DNA of 64,000 bases from Dromiciops gliroides (taxonomy: Eukaryota; Chordata; Mammalia; Microbiotheria; Microbiotheriidae), in NCBI RefSeq assembly GCF_019393635.1, contig NC_057862.1, forward strand, positions 153,606,562 through 153,670,561, read 5' to 3'. Positions within the stretch are counted from its first letter, which is position 1, and every line of letters begins with the position of its first letter. Below the pieces are notes generated by a model. It was given only the letters and a program-made list of their open reading frames with translations, was not told where the DNA came from and searched no databases. Positions 1 through 10,149 of this stretch are shown here, one piece after another. Both the position numbers and the translations under genes were made by a program.

Positions 1-240
1 TCTCTTGCTATCTGAGAAAGTGTATTTAAGTTTGGTCTGACCTCTGCGCTTAAGTATATATCAGAAATACAGTTGGCTCTTCTTGAGATGTAGGTAATCT
101 AAGAATCTTCTATTCTTTTAATTACTAGGAGATGTTTGCAAGAAAAGCTGAAATCTGGTTTTTAATGAGGATTTTCTCATTTTCTAATTATTATTTAAGT
201 ATTTATTACATGGATCTAGGTATCCCCCATATACTTAGGT

Positions 241-336
241 ATCCAGCTGTGAGAGAGAAAGAGAAAAAGAGATACAGAGAGACAGAAAGACAAAGAGACA
301 GAGAAAGAGAGAGTAGAATTCCTTCTATAAAACTCA
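241..336. repeat. Purine-rich segment, copy 1 of a local repeat
   Basis: GA/GACA-rich sequence that ends in the non-simple string 'agaattccttctataaaa'. The same ending and the same run-up recur at about 1420-1488. Positions 1-240 before it are AT-rich and show nothing I recognise. Confidence 0.6.
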
Positions 337-424
337 TGGAGAACTTGCCATCAAAGCTAATTGTGTTATGTGTTCATAGTATATGTTGCAGGATGCATAA
401 CCTGTGATATACCTCAACCCTTGT

Positions 425-560
425 AATAATTAGCTATGGTATAACAAAGTTCAATTTGATTCACCAAGCATTTTTAAAATGGCTTCTATGTATGCTAGGT
501 ACTGGGAATATAGAGACAAAAAATGAAATAGTTCTCGCCCTCAAAGAGCTTGCAGTTTTC
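425..560 (+). mobile_element. Ancient interspersed repeat fragment (family not named)
   Basis: Resembles the common mammalian motif 'tactatgtgccaggcactg ... ctgggaatacaaag ... cctcaaagagcttacagt', seen here as diverged text. Related pieces occur at 32190, 39310, 45690, 54735, 57340 and 58665. I cannot assign the family name. Confidence 0.5.
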
Positions 561-577
561 AAGGGGATATTCTTTCG

Positions 578-1035
578 TTTTTTTGTTTGTTTTTGGGGGG
601 GGTTCCCAAACAACACAAAAGAACACCTCTTGGTGTTTTGAAGTTCATCCCAACCATGGGCTGGGTAGCTTGCAGGTTGAACAAACTGCCAAAGTCCAGG
701 AGTTTCAACATTTCTTTGGTATCAGGGCCCACTTCAATGATACCTCAGGGACATAGTTATCCCTCCTTTCTCTTTCTTCTTCTTGCAACTTGATGGAGAT
801 ACCTTTCACAGGGCCTCTCTGGATGCATATATATATGTATGTATGTTACTCATCTGAGTTGCGATCTTGTTGCGGAGCTTCTTGCTGGGGATGATGGTGA
901 TCTCCTTGCACACGCGCTTGTTGGTGTGGAAGTCGTTGCCCAGGTGGGTGTAGTACTTTTCAACAATGACCCGTGCCACCTTCTTCATGGTCTTGGTCTG
1001 AACGCAACCCATGTTGGCTGCTGGGAGTGAAGGGC
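578..1035 (-). pseudogene. RPS17: RPS17 processed pseudogene
   Basis: Read on the minus strand from the ATG at 1012, the translation follows ribosomal protein S17 closely: [20 protein letters not shown], then [15 protein letters not shown] and [11 protein letters not shown]. After a damaged AT-rich stretch near 815-850 the rest is recognisable in other frames ([44 protein letters not shown]). It has no introns, a T-rich run (A tail on the minus strand) at 573-594, and imperfect target-site duplications (563-577 'ggggatattctttcg'; 1036-1050 'gggatatactttgtt'). These are the marks of an L1-mediated retrocopy. The S17 reading is broken by replacement of the segment after KIA and by loss of about eight codons after EVS, so no ribosomal protein can be made. 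It is a relic of a host mRNA. Confidence 0.93.
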
Positions 1036-1078
1036 GGGATATACTTTGTTAAGTGATTAAAAGGTGGTATGATGCACT

Positions 1079-1292
1079 GGGGGGGCAGCTAGGTGTCCCC
1101 GAATCAGGAAGATTCATTTTTCTGAGTTCAAATTTGGACAAGCCATTTCACCCGGTTTGCCCCAGTTCCTTATTTGTAAAATGGGTTAGAGAAGGAAATG
1201 GCAAATGACTCTGCTATCTTTACCAAGAAACCCCCAAATGGGGTCATGAAGAGCTGGACAAGACTGAAATGAGTGACCGAAGACAACACAAA
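1079..1292 (+). mobile_element. SINE with RTE-type tail
   Basis: tRNA-like head ('ggggcagctaggt', 'gagttcaaat'), then 'gagaaggaaatggcaaa', 'cccccaaatggggtcatga' and 'gactgaaatgagtgac'. The end resembles the 3' tail of RTE LINEs. Internally deleted in the head. Confidence 0.75.
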
Positions 1293-1368
1293 GCACTAAT
1301 AACTGTGGAGATCAGGAAAAGTCTGGGAGGGATCTGAAGATTCTGAAAGGTGGGAGTGAACAGAGAGT

Positions 1369-1371
<3 letters not shown>

Positions 1372-1426
<55 letters not shown>

Positions 1427-1490
1427 TACAGAAAGACAAAGAGAGACAAAGAGACAGAGAAAGAGAGAGTAGAATTCCTTCTATAAAAGA
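1372..1490. repeat. (GA)n microsatellite plus copy 2 of the purine-rich segment
   Basis: About 47 nt of GA repeats run into GACA-rich sequence and the same 'agaattccttctataaaa' ending as 320-336. Confidence 0.8.
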
Positions 1491-2028
1491 GAGTATTTTA
1501 GGGGTGAGGGCCTGTCTGTGATATAAGAGAGGTAATGTTATATATAGGGAGCAAGAAGGAGACCAGTTTGTATGGAGCACTTCATATATTTGGGGGGGGT
1601 AACATAAAATACATCAGCAAAGGTATCAGGTGTTATTAGGCCCCTCGAAATGCAGCTGGCACAAAATTTCATAGTTGATGGTTTCTATGACCTTTCTTAG
1701 AATTTTGTAATTGCACGTTCTATCATTTCTCACTCTAGGGAGTGAAGATAAATGAATCGATACGACAGATGCATCCATGCACACCTTTATATGCAAATAA
1801 TTAATAATTAAGGCCTTTTTCCCCTTGAGAGAATCTTTGTGGATTGGAAGTTTTTCTCATCTTCTATTTTACCTGAATTAGTATTCCTATATAGAATCCA
1901 AAAGGAAAAAAAAAACCCAGTCACTTCTCTAAGGCCTTCAATCCTCTCTCTGAGAGAAGGTTATTCTCTGGGTACTCTTTCTGAATTTCCTGAGAAGATT
2001 CATGCCCATATCATAATATACTTAATAT

Positions 2029-2062
<34 letters not shown>

Positions 2063-2519
2063 GAAATAGCCAATATTTCCCATCAGTCATCATCTTGGAC
2101 CCTTCCTGCCTCCCTCCCACTTTCACTCATCCTCTGTAGCCCAAAGGGAGGGAGGGAACATATTTCACTCCTCCCCAACCCAAGATTGGGACTCTTCCTA
2201 TACAAAAACGGAAATCTGTGAAGCCATTTCCAAAGCTGGCCCATTACTACCTCATCTCGGATGGCCCTTTGGAAGACTACATCCTTCCATCTTCAGTTGA
2301 CTATAAAGAAAATCCTCTCATAAATCTTTTTGGAAAGAAAAATCTTGAGTGTGAGTTTCCTTTCCCCCTTTCTAGTGCAGACCCTGGATTGATTACTACA
2401 TTACCACTCATTTGGAGAGGCCTTTGGCCTTAAAGGAAGGAATTGAAATGGGTTGGAGAAAACTCTCCCTTTTTTGAATGCCCTTGTTTGAATGGCTGCA
2501 ATGAATGAGTCTACTTCAG
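1491..2519. other. No gene recognised
   Basis: Unassigned sequence with a TA-rich microsatellite at about 2025-2062. Open frames here (for example 2218-2433) show no protein family resemblance. Confidence 0.5.
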
Positions 2520-2860
2520 TAGGGTAGAACCAGCACACGAAACACTCTAAATCCTAGGGGCAATAGGGAGTCACTGGTGTCTCTTCAGCAGGAGGGTGAC
2601 ATTATTAGGTCTCTGCTTTAAGGCATAAACATTTTGAAGCTGTGTGGGAAGTAGAAGGTAAGACTTGAAGAGAAGAGACCAGTTGGAAGGTTATTGCCAT
2701 AGTCCAAGTGAAAGGCAACAAGAGTTGGAACTAGGGTTTCCATATAAGAGGAAAAGAGACAGATGCTAGAGATGTTGTGATGAAGAATTTGATTGTAGAA
2801 TGAAGGGGAAGGAACAGTGAAGAATTCAGGATGACTCTGAGATTGTGAACCAAGGAGTAC
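2520..2860 (+). mobile_element. Ancient interspersed repeat fragment
   Basis: Diverged copy of a mammal-wide repeat, recognised by the order 'gcaatagggagtcactgg', 'gagggtgacatt', 'gagaccagttggaaggtta', 'agatgttgtgatgaag', 'caggatgactctgag'. Related segments lie at 48700-49040 and 56200-56545. Family not named. Confidence 0.55.
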
Positions 2861-3125
2861 TCTCAACAAAAAGAACAATAAGAGTAGTGGATAGCATTTA
2901 TATAGTGCTTTAAGGTTTGAAAAACATTTACACATCTCTCATTTGATCCTTACAACAACCCTAGGAGGTAGGTACTATTATGATCCCAATTTCACCTATT
3001 AGGAAATTGAGTCAGACAGAGGTTAAGTGACTTGCTCAGGGTCACATAGCTAGTAAGCAGTTGAAGTCAGATTTGAACTCAGTTCTTCTGCCTCCAGGTC
3101 TAGTACTAGCACCACCTTTCTAATT
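2861..3125 (-). mobile_element. MIR-type SINE
   Basis: Minus-strand MIR/CORE-SINE layout: 'tagtgctttaaggtttg', 'acaacaaccctaggaggtag', 'ggttaagtgacttgctc', 'gatttgaactcag'. Near full length. Confidence 0.85.
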
Positions 3126-3417
3126 CTCTGCACCTCTTTCTAATATCCGGTATCCATAGTTTTTTGTTTTGACTACTAAAAAGAGGTTGAATTTGATTTC
3201 TTGTGCTCTTTATAAGCCTTTCTCTAGTGTGTGCCAGTGATATGAGAGCTTTAGGTTATGACCATTTTTGCCTTTTCCACTTTCCAACCTCAATCCTTCC
3301 TACCGAGGTAAGGATGAGTGCATTGTTGAAATGAATTATTTCTTTTTGACATTGTTTTAGGAGTATTCATTTTTCATTTTAATTTTTTTCCCATTGTTAT
3401 GGGAGATGTATACAATT

Positions 3418-3555
3418 ATTTTTTGGGGGGGTTGGTAAGGCAATTGGGGTTAAGTGACTTGCCCAGGGTCACACAGCTAGTAAGTGTTAAGTGTCTGAGG
3501 CTGGATTTGAACTTAGGTCTTCCTGACTCCAGGGCTGGAGCCACCTAGCTGCCCC
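3418..3555 (-). mobile_element. WSINE1-like SINE with target-site duplications
   Basis: Full-length reverse copy ending 'ccacctagctgcccc'. It is flanked by 'atgtatacaatt' at 3406-3417 and 3557-3568. Confidence 0.92.
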
Positions 3556-3568
3556 AATGTATACAATT

Positions 3569-4257
3569 TTTAAACTGATATGTGATGTGAGGTTTTGTTA
3601 TTTATTTTGCCTCTCACATCTTCTATTTCCTCTAGAAATGTGCCCTCTCTTCTTCCCTTTATAAACCTTGTCTATAAGATAAAGGCTTATCAAGGAGTGG
3701 GAGCTATCCAGCCCTTTTTAGAGTTCATAATAAAATCCCTTCAACTTTCCCTAGACAGTCTAACAGTCTAGAAGGCCTACTTGTTGTAGGCCTATAAAAT
3801 ACCTCCCTGACAGACTGTCTCAGTTTTGTGACTTAGCATATCCCCATGGATGGACACCTCCCCTGCTACTTTCTGGAACTGAAAGCTTTTTGTGCTTGTA
3901 GAGCATATCTGTCCCGGGTTAGACCCCTTTACTCTCACGCCAAGATGCAGATAACATCTGATGTAATGCCTATCCTACCATTAGCATGAGGTATGACTGA
4001 CTGACTTGTTTATAACCTGTCATCATTTGAGAGACCTTATTAGAGAATGCTGCAGATTTTGTGATTAGAATGCTTTGTAATGCTCTGCTCCGTCATGCTA
4101 AAAGGCTTTATCATATAATGGTAAAAGATGATAGAGGATTGTTAATTTTTCTGATTCATGATGATAAGCATTATAAAATTGACACAATCAGCTTGTCCCT
4201 TACAGAACCTCACCTTGGATAGGGGCCTCTCAAGCTCCGCACAGACTTAGGAGGTAA
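3569..4257. other. No gene or repeat recognised
   Basis: Ordinary-looking non-coding sequence without long open frames or family resemblance. Confidence 0.4.
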
Positions 4258-4267
4258 AAAGAATAAT

Positions 4268-4411
4268 TTTGTGGTTGTTAAGTCATGTCTGACTCTTGGT
4301 TTTCTTGCCAAAGATAGTAGAATGGTTTGCTGTTTCCTTCTCCAGCTCACTTTACAGATCAGGAAAATGAGACCAACAGGGTTAAGTGACACACCCAGGG
4401 TCATACAGTTT
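4268..4411 (-). mobile_element. RTE-tail SINE, partial
   Basis: Reverse copy: 'aagtcatgtctgactctt', 'ttgccaaagatagtag', 'ccttctccagctca', 'gggttaagtgacac'. It abuts another SINE. Confidence 0.75.
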
Positions 4412-4706
4412 GTTGTTGTTTGTCCTTTGTTCTAGAAGAGGATAGTGATGTCATGATGTCACTGGGGTGATGTCATGACGTACTGAATTGGATTTATGTG
4501 AGGGAGGGCTGTTCAAGGTCATCAATCTCACTCTCTCCTCAGGACAACTAGAGATGGTTCTGGATGTTTAAGGCAATTGGGGTTAAGTGACTTTCCCAGG
4601 GTCACAAGGTAGTCAGTATCTGAAGCCAGATTTGAACTCACAAAGAAAAATCTTCCTGACTTCAGGCCCAGCACTCTATCCACTGTACCAACTAGTTGCC
4701 CTAAAA
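4412..4706 (-). mobile_element. Long (~295 bp) SINE with an extra 3' module
   Basis: Reverse copy of a SINE whose 3' part reads 'tttgtcctttgttctagaag', 'gtgatgtcatgacgt', 'gaattggatttatgtgag', joined to the usual tRNA-like head (gggttaagtgac ... ctctatccactg). A plus-strand relative lies at 31741-32047 and a 3' part at 36601-36780. A short MIR end follows to about 4775. Confidence 0.65.
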
Positions 4707-4779
4707 ATAATAATAGCTAGTATTTATATATCAGGCACTGTGCTAAGCTCTTTACAAATGTTATCCCAATTTAACACTG

Positions 4780-5360
4780 ACACCAGATTTAGCCCATCTG
4801 AATGGTCTGCCTGGGAAAGACTACTAGCCCCCCACCCCCATAGGAGTAGTCTATTCTATGCTCCATGGTATTCAGGAATCTGGGGTCCAGAAGTGACTCT
4901 GAGTGAAGCACACATATTCCAATTGAGTATTCTTATCAAGAAAGTGCTTAACCCACCAGATGGTGAGTCTATACACCATTCTTCCCTCCTTGGCTTACCT
5001 GACATGGTTAAGTCCTTATTGCTTGGGTCAGACCAGCACAGATGTCATCTGCAGCTCTAGCTCTGTGTACACCATTTCAGCAGATTGCCCATTTGTGGTA
5101 GAGAAATTGGGCTGGCATGCAACAGTGAGTAAGTGGGAATTGTGGGTCTATTGGGCCTTTTGGATGCCAGAATAGCAATGTACTTATTTAACAATGAGGT
5201 TAGATTGAAGTCAACTGACACTGGAGGTGTTCTCACATATGGTCATTTACCTAGGAAATGTCTATTTCAAATGAATTTTTGGCCTTAAACATGAGGGCAA
5301 TAAGCCCTCAACTAGCTTTGAAAGGTTTTTTTATGCTATTTTATACCTTACATATTATCT
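4780..5360. other. No gene or repeat recognised
   Basis: Includes an open frame of 157 codons (4587-5060) that begins inside a SINE and shows no domain resemblance, so I treat it as chance. Confidence 0.4.
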
Positions 5361-5546
5361 TAAATGTTTGCAATGAAGGAGCCTTTTGTCTTGACAGGAA
5401 TAATGCTAATAATATTAGGTGGGCTTCATAGCACAGTGGCTGAATAAGCCAGGGGTCAAGAGTTCAAATCTCACTGGAGAAAATTTTAAGTAATGTTTGC
5501 AATAAATGACCCTTTTGTTTTAATAAGAATAATATTAATCATTACT
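5361..5546 (+). repeat. Partial tandem duplication flanking a tRNA-like relic
   Basis: About 55 bp beginning 'aaatgtttgcaatgaagga' (5362-5416) recurs in diverged form from 5491 ('taatgtttgcaataaatga'), a period of about 129 bp. Between them, 5419-5480 has an A-box-like 'tagcacagtggct' and a B-box-like 'gagttcaaatctc' at tRNA spacing, but I cannot fold a proper acceptor stem or T stem. It is probably a tRNA-derived SINE remnant and not a tRNA gene. Confidence 0.45.
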
Positions 5547-6083
5547 ATTTTATTACAAACTAAAATAGCTTTTCAGCAAAATTCTATTTTGAAGATTATA
5601 TTGTTTAACATTTGCTTTGAGAGTACTTTGTAGTACACAGATGAGATTAAAGTTCAATGATATTTTCAGAGAGCATTTATAGGCATAGACTAATGCTTTA
5701 GTTAAATTCCAAACTCAAGCTGTAATTTAACTGTAAGACATATTTGAAAATGTTAAATCCTATAAAACCCCCCAACAATTTGCTCATTAGCAGGTCTTAA
5801 AGACACAAAGTGCTAATAATTGCTATTCTTTAATGGTGCTGATGTAGAGGCTAATGGTGTGATGAATTTCTCTTTGTTCTGCCTCTGTAGTTAATGATAT
5901 GATTACCTGCCATATGTTGTCAATTAGACAGAGTTTGGATATTAGCAATAACATATTCCCATTAGCTGATGGAAATTTGGAACTTCAAATAACTGTGCCT
6001 ACACGCACTCCGGTAAATATAAGCATCATTGTCTCTTCAAAGAAAGAAAAATCTATTAAAAGTTTATATTAGAGATATTGTCT
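5547..6083. other. Repeat-free AT-rich stretch, possible conserved non-coding DNA
   Basis: No repeat signature or coding potential. Several TAAT/ATTA cores and CATATG lie in 5640-6000. Conservation cannot be judged from one sequence. Confidence 0.25.
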
Positions 6084-6345
6084 AAATACAGACTGAAGTA
6101 TGCTATTTTTTGCTTTTATTCGTTTTTAAAATTTGAATCTTCTCGTACAAAACAACTAATACAGAAATGTTTTATGTGATTGCACATGTACAACTTATAT
6201 CTGATTCCTTACCATCTCAAGGAGCGGGGAGGAGAAGGAAGGAGAGAGGGATAGAATATGGAACTCAAAACTTTTTTAAAATGTAAAAATTGTTTTAATA
6301 TGTAATGGGGGGAAATAAAAAATATATTAAATATATTGAAATGTA
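6084..6345 (+). mobile_element. L1 3' end
   Basis: Matches the 3' UTR of the longer L1 at 23640-23905: 'cagaaatgttttatgtgatt', 'gcacatgtacaacttatat', 'ggagagagggatagaatatg', then an A-rich end. Confidence 0.8.
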
Positions 6346-6346
6346 T

Positions 6347-6515
6347 TGGGACGGCTAGGTGGCGCAGTGGATAAAGCACCAGCCCTGGATTCAGGAGTAC
6401 CTGAGTTCAAATCCGGCCTAAGACACTTGACACTTACTAGCTGTGTGACCCTGGGCAAGTCACTTAACCCCCATTGTCCCGCAAAAAAAAAAAAAGAAAA
6501 AGAAAAAAGAAAAAA
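6347..6515 (+). mobile_element. WSINE1-like SINE
   Basis: 'ggctaggtggcgcagtggat' through 'cttaacccccattgtcccgc' and a long A-rich tail. It is inserted at the A-rich end of the preceding L1 fragment. Confidence 0.9.
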
Positions 6516-6519
6516 ATAA

Positions 6520-7610
6520 ATATATTAAAAAAAATTGGAACAGGATGGTTCAAAATTTAATAAATTAGAATTTAATTCTTAGAACTAAGCAAAAATCTAG
6601 AAAACTGTTTTTCCTTACCATGATTTTTTAAAATTTAGAGACATTTACATTGTTATAGGAATAGCCCAGCTTTCATGTTTAAAAGTTTTACTCTGATTTT
6701 TCCATTCTTGGCTTTTAACTTTTCTTTGTAGTGATCACCAAGACTTCACTAGTCTGAAACCTAATCATGTTGTGGAGTCTTGTAGTCTATGCCAGTATCA
6801 CATGAACTTTGGCTGGTCCTCCAAAGCCGGAAGGGCCTTAAATATGCACCTGTCAATGAATTCTATGTCTCCCATTCATGATCAGCCATGTTGCTTGTGA
6901 GGTTAGCAGTAGGATAATGGAGTTTTCAGCCATGGAAACCCTTGAAGACAACCTACTTGTGGTGATCTTTGTGGGTTGAAGGAACATTTGTACCTCTACA
7001 GAATCACAGATCCTTAAAGATTTAAAGCAAAGAATAATAAGAGAGATCATTCTTATAAACACAGATGACTACGGGCATATACCTTCAGAGTAGGTGTTGA
7101 CCTTCAAGATGGTTATTTAAATAATGTGATGTGAAGACATTCCAAAATATTCCTGCCACTCTCACAAGGTCCTCCACTAGGAAATGGTTTTGGGGGGTAG
7201 GTAGGTGAAGCCATTGTCCTCTGTTAAAATCTGAAGTGAGTTACACATTAAGCTATGAGTCATTAACACCATGTGTTAATTCATCAGGTCATTTCCAGTA
7301 TAATTAAGAGGAGTACAAAAGAGTACAAAAGATATAAGTTTGAATAGGGAGAGAGGGAAAAAGGGAGACAAGAGGGCTTTCTTCAAGTATTTTCAGGACT
7401 GTTAGATGCTACCATTTAACATTTAGGTGGTTTCGTTTGGCTTCTGAGAGACTGCAAACTTTAACTATAGAACGAATACAAGTATAAGTATCTGTCTAGG
7501 TCTTGGACTGATTGCCTCCATGGAGGGATTAAGTCACTGAGAATTCTGGAATTTGTAGTTTTCCCAGCCCCCAAGGTAGCCAGTTTGAGACCTCACTGTG
7601 TAAACATGGA
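6520..7610. other. No gene recognised
   Basis: Mostly unassigned. 7345-7440 weakly resembles an L3/CR1 3' segment ('ctttcttcaagtattttcag'). Confidence 0.35.
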
Positions 7611-7611
7611 A

Positions 7612-7845
7612 GTTGCTAGGTGGTGCAGTGGATAGAGCACTGGACCTGGGGTCAGGAAGGCCTAAGTTCAAATCTAGCCTCAAACACTTAGTGTGACCCA
7701 GACTTTTTTCAGTTTCCTCACCTGTAAAATGGAGATAACAACTTCTTTCCGGGATTGCTGTGAGAATAAAAATGAGTTAATATTTGTAAAGTGCATTATA
7801 AACCTTAAAATCCTGAATGAATGCCAGTTATTATTATCATTAGAA
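7612..7845 (+). mobile_element. MIR-type SINE
   Basis: tRNA-like head ('ggtgcagtggatagagcac'), then 'tcagtttcctcacctgtaaa' and 'gtaaagtgcattataaacc', followed by ATT repeats. Confidence 0.85.
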
Positions 7846-7928
7846 CTACCCAAAAGTCAAACAGTCAACTTTCTGGACTTAGTGAGTTCCCAGCTACTAG
7901 AAGTCTTTAAACAGTGTCTAGGTAACTG
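7846..7928 (+). mobile_element. L3/CR1 LINE 3' fragment
   Basis: 'agtgagttcccagctactag', 'aagtctttaaacagtgtct': diverged match to the L3 3' region also seen at 51785-51915. Confidence 0.5.
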
Positions 7929-7929
7929 C

Positions 7930-7976
7930 TGGGGCAGCTAGGTGGCACATTGGACAGAGCACCTGGCCTGGAGTCC
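7930..7976 (+). mobile_element. WSINE1-like SINE, head only
   Basis: 'ggggcagctaggtggcacat' through 'cctggcctggagtc', then unrelated sequence. Confidence 0.75.
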
Positions 7977-8260
7977 TAGCTTCTGTTACTGGGTAGAGAT
8001 GTAACCTGCCAACTGCTCATATAGGTACTACAGTCACAGGTATTGGAGATCCAGAAAAGAAAGTTCTGGCCACCAAAGTCCTCAGCACTGACAAACAGTT
8101 CAACAACAGAAAGTGATGATTTTATCAGTGGAAATGACATCAAAGAAAAGGCATTGCCATTTTCTTTGCCATTGTACCCTAAGGACCACAGGACCTTTCT
8201 ATCTGACTTGCAGCTGAAACCTTCCCTTTGTATTGTCTCCCTATTAAAAAGTGAGCTCCT

Positions 8261-8412
8261 GGGGCAGCTAGGTGGCGCAGTGGATAGAGCACCAGCCCTG
8301 GAGTCTGGAGTACCTGAGTTCAAATCCAGCCTCAGACACTTAACACTTACTAGCTGTGTGACCTTGGGCAAGTCACTTAACCCCAATTGCCTCACTAAAA
8401 CAAAACAAAAAT
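8261..8412 (+). mobile_element. WSINE1-like SINE with perfect target-site duplications
   Basis: Full-length copy. Target duplications 'aaaaagtgagctcct' at 8246-8260 and 8413-8427. Confidence 0.95.
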
Positions 8413-8439
8413 AAAAAGTGAGCTCCTGGAAAATAAGAC

Positions 8440-8530
8440 CTCTTTTCTACTGGTATTTCTCCAGCTTAGCACAATGCTTTACACATAATAACTGCTTAAG
8501 AAATTTTTATTCATTCACTCAATACTATCT
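8440..8530 (+). mobile_element. L2/MIR-type 3' end
   Basis: 'ctccagcttagcacaatgct' ... 'acacataataactgcttaag': typical L2 3' terminus. Confidence 0.6.
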
Positions 8531-8759
8531 GCCTAATCTATTCATGATCAAACAAGAAAATGAGATTAGCCTGGAATGATTTGTTGTTGAACTTATTTTA
8601 GCTCTTGGCACTACTCCCTCCCTAGTTAAGTACTCATAAAAACATTCTTTTTGATAGTGACCATCAGACCAAATGGATGTCTTGGTTGGTGTTGCTTAAC
8701 AAGAGGCAACCAATTTGATCTAGAATTTTACCAGTTTTCTGTTAGAATTATTTGTCTTT

Positions 8760-8932
8760 GGCAGGTAGGTGACATAGTGGATAAAGCACTGGCCCTGGAT
8801 TCAGGAGGACTTGAGTTCAAATCCAACTTTAGACACTTGACACTAGCTGTGTGACCCTGGGCAAGTCACTTAACCATCATTGCCCCACCAAAAAAAAAAA
8901 AAAGAAAAAGAAAGGGATTAAAAATGTTTTGG
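8760..8932 (+). mobile_element. WSINE1-like SINE, first of a pair
   Basis: Plus-strand SINE with an A-rich tail. Together with the next copy it is bounded by 'agaattatttgtctt' (8744-8758) and 'agaattattcgtctt' (9046-9060). Confidence 0.85.
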
Positions 8933-8933
8933 G

Positions 8934-9045
8934 GGCAACTAGGTGGCATAGTGAATAAAGTACCAGACCTGGATTTAGGAGTACCTGAGTTCTGTGTGAC
9001 CCTGGGCAAGTCACTTAACCCTCATTGCCCCATCAAAAAAAAAAA
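8934..9045 (+). mobile_element. WSINE1-like SINE, second of a pair, internally deleted
   Basis: Starts 'gggggcaactaggtggcata'; the segment between 'cctgagtt' and 'ctgtgtgaccctg' is missing. Confidence 0.85.
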
Positions 9046-9344
9046 AGAATTATTCGTCTTCTTTCTCATTTTGAAAATCAGAAAAAACATTTCTCTTTCT
9101 TCTTCATCAAGGAATTCTTCTGGTTTGTATTTACTCCTCAAAGATCACCAATAATGGTCCAATGATGACATATATAGGGATTTGTTCCCTTATCACTGTT
9201 CAAACCGATAAAAGGTATCAGTTGCCAAACAACAAATTACTAAGAGCAGGGGAACTGAGAACATAACAAGTTATTAACTGTGACAGTGACAAGGAAAGTG
9301 GAGAGCTGACAACATCTTATACTACTAACAGAGTGATGATGATT

Positions 9345-9525
9345 CACCTTTTACACAGCACTTTCCTCACTATTCTGTGAGCAAGGAAGTTTTAGTCTTA
9401 TTTTATAGATAAGGAAACAGTCCCTTACAGGTTAAGTGATTTGCCTACAGCTACACAACTTTTAGATATCTAAGACAGGAATTGAACCTATGTCATGACT
9501 CCAAATCCTGCAGGATGCCTCTTAA
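9345..9525 (-). mobile_element. MIR-type SINE
   Basis: Reverse MIR: 'tattttatagataaggaaac', 'aggttaagtgatttgcct', 'gaattgaaccta'. Confidence 0.7.
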
Positions 9526-9589
9526 TTTGGCCCTACCTTTGGGTATTATAATGGAGGAAAATGGCATAATATTGAACTCCCACTACTCT

Positions 9590-9745
9590 TCAGAAGACCT
9601 GGGTTTAAAATCAGCCCTATCACTTAGAGACTATGGCAAATTACTAAGGCCTCCATTTTCTCCTTTACAAAGAGTGTCTGATGGTCATAGATGAGCTCCA
9701 AGATCACTTCCAGCTGTGACATTCTTTGATTCTATTTCAGTTAAG
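9590..9745 (+). mobile_element. MIR-like SINE fragment
   Basis: 'gacctgggtttaaaatc', 'ctccaagatcacttccagct', 'gacattctttgattct': 3'-type sequence also seen at 36060 and 38110. Confidence 0.6.
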
Positions 9746-9814
9746 GACTTTAATTAGAAACCTTAAAAAGAAGAGGGACCAATGAAGGAAAATTAAATTC
9801 TCAACTTAATTCTT

Positions 9815-9954
9815 TTTTTTTTTGGCGGGGCAATGGGGGTTAAGTGACTTGCCCAGGGTCACACAGCTAGTAAGTGTCTGAGGCCGGATTTGAACTCAGG
9901 TACTCCTGAATCCAGGGCTGGTGCTTTATCCACTGCGCCACCTAGCTGCCCCCT
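9815..9954 (-). mobile_element. WSINE1-like SINE with perfect target-site duplications
   Basis: Reverse full-length copy between 'ctcaacttaattctt' at 9800-9814 and 9955-9969. Confidence 0.95.
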
Positions 9955-10149
9955 CTCAACTTAATTCTTATCTATATGTGGAAACTGGTTGCTGGGGTAG
10001 AAATGAAAGCAATCTTTGGGGAAGAGACTATGTCATCTTAGAATTTGTGATGCAAAAGAGTAAGGCTAATACTAGTTTGACTTGCCCCCTAAAAAAACAG
10101 TGAAGATTTCAAATGGATTGAAATCCTATAGAGAAAATCCACCCAGGAG

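Noticed and set aside
2218-2433. Possible exon (MKPFPKLAHYYLISDG)
   Set aside because: No homologue recognised, no convincing splice context or conserved domain, isolated in repeat-rich DNA.
5419-5480. tRNA gene
   Set aside because: Box-like motifs are present, but the acceptor and T stems do not pair and no discriminator or terminator is evident.
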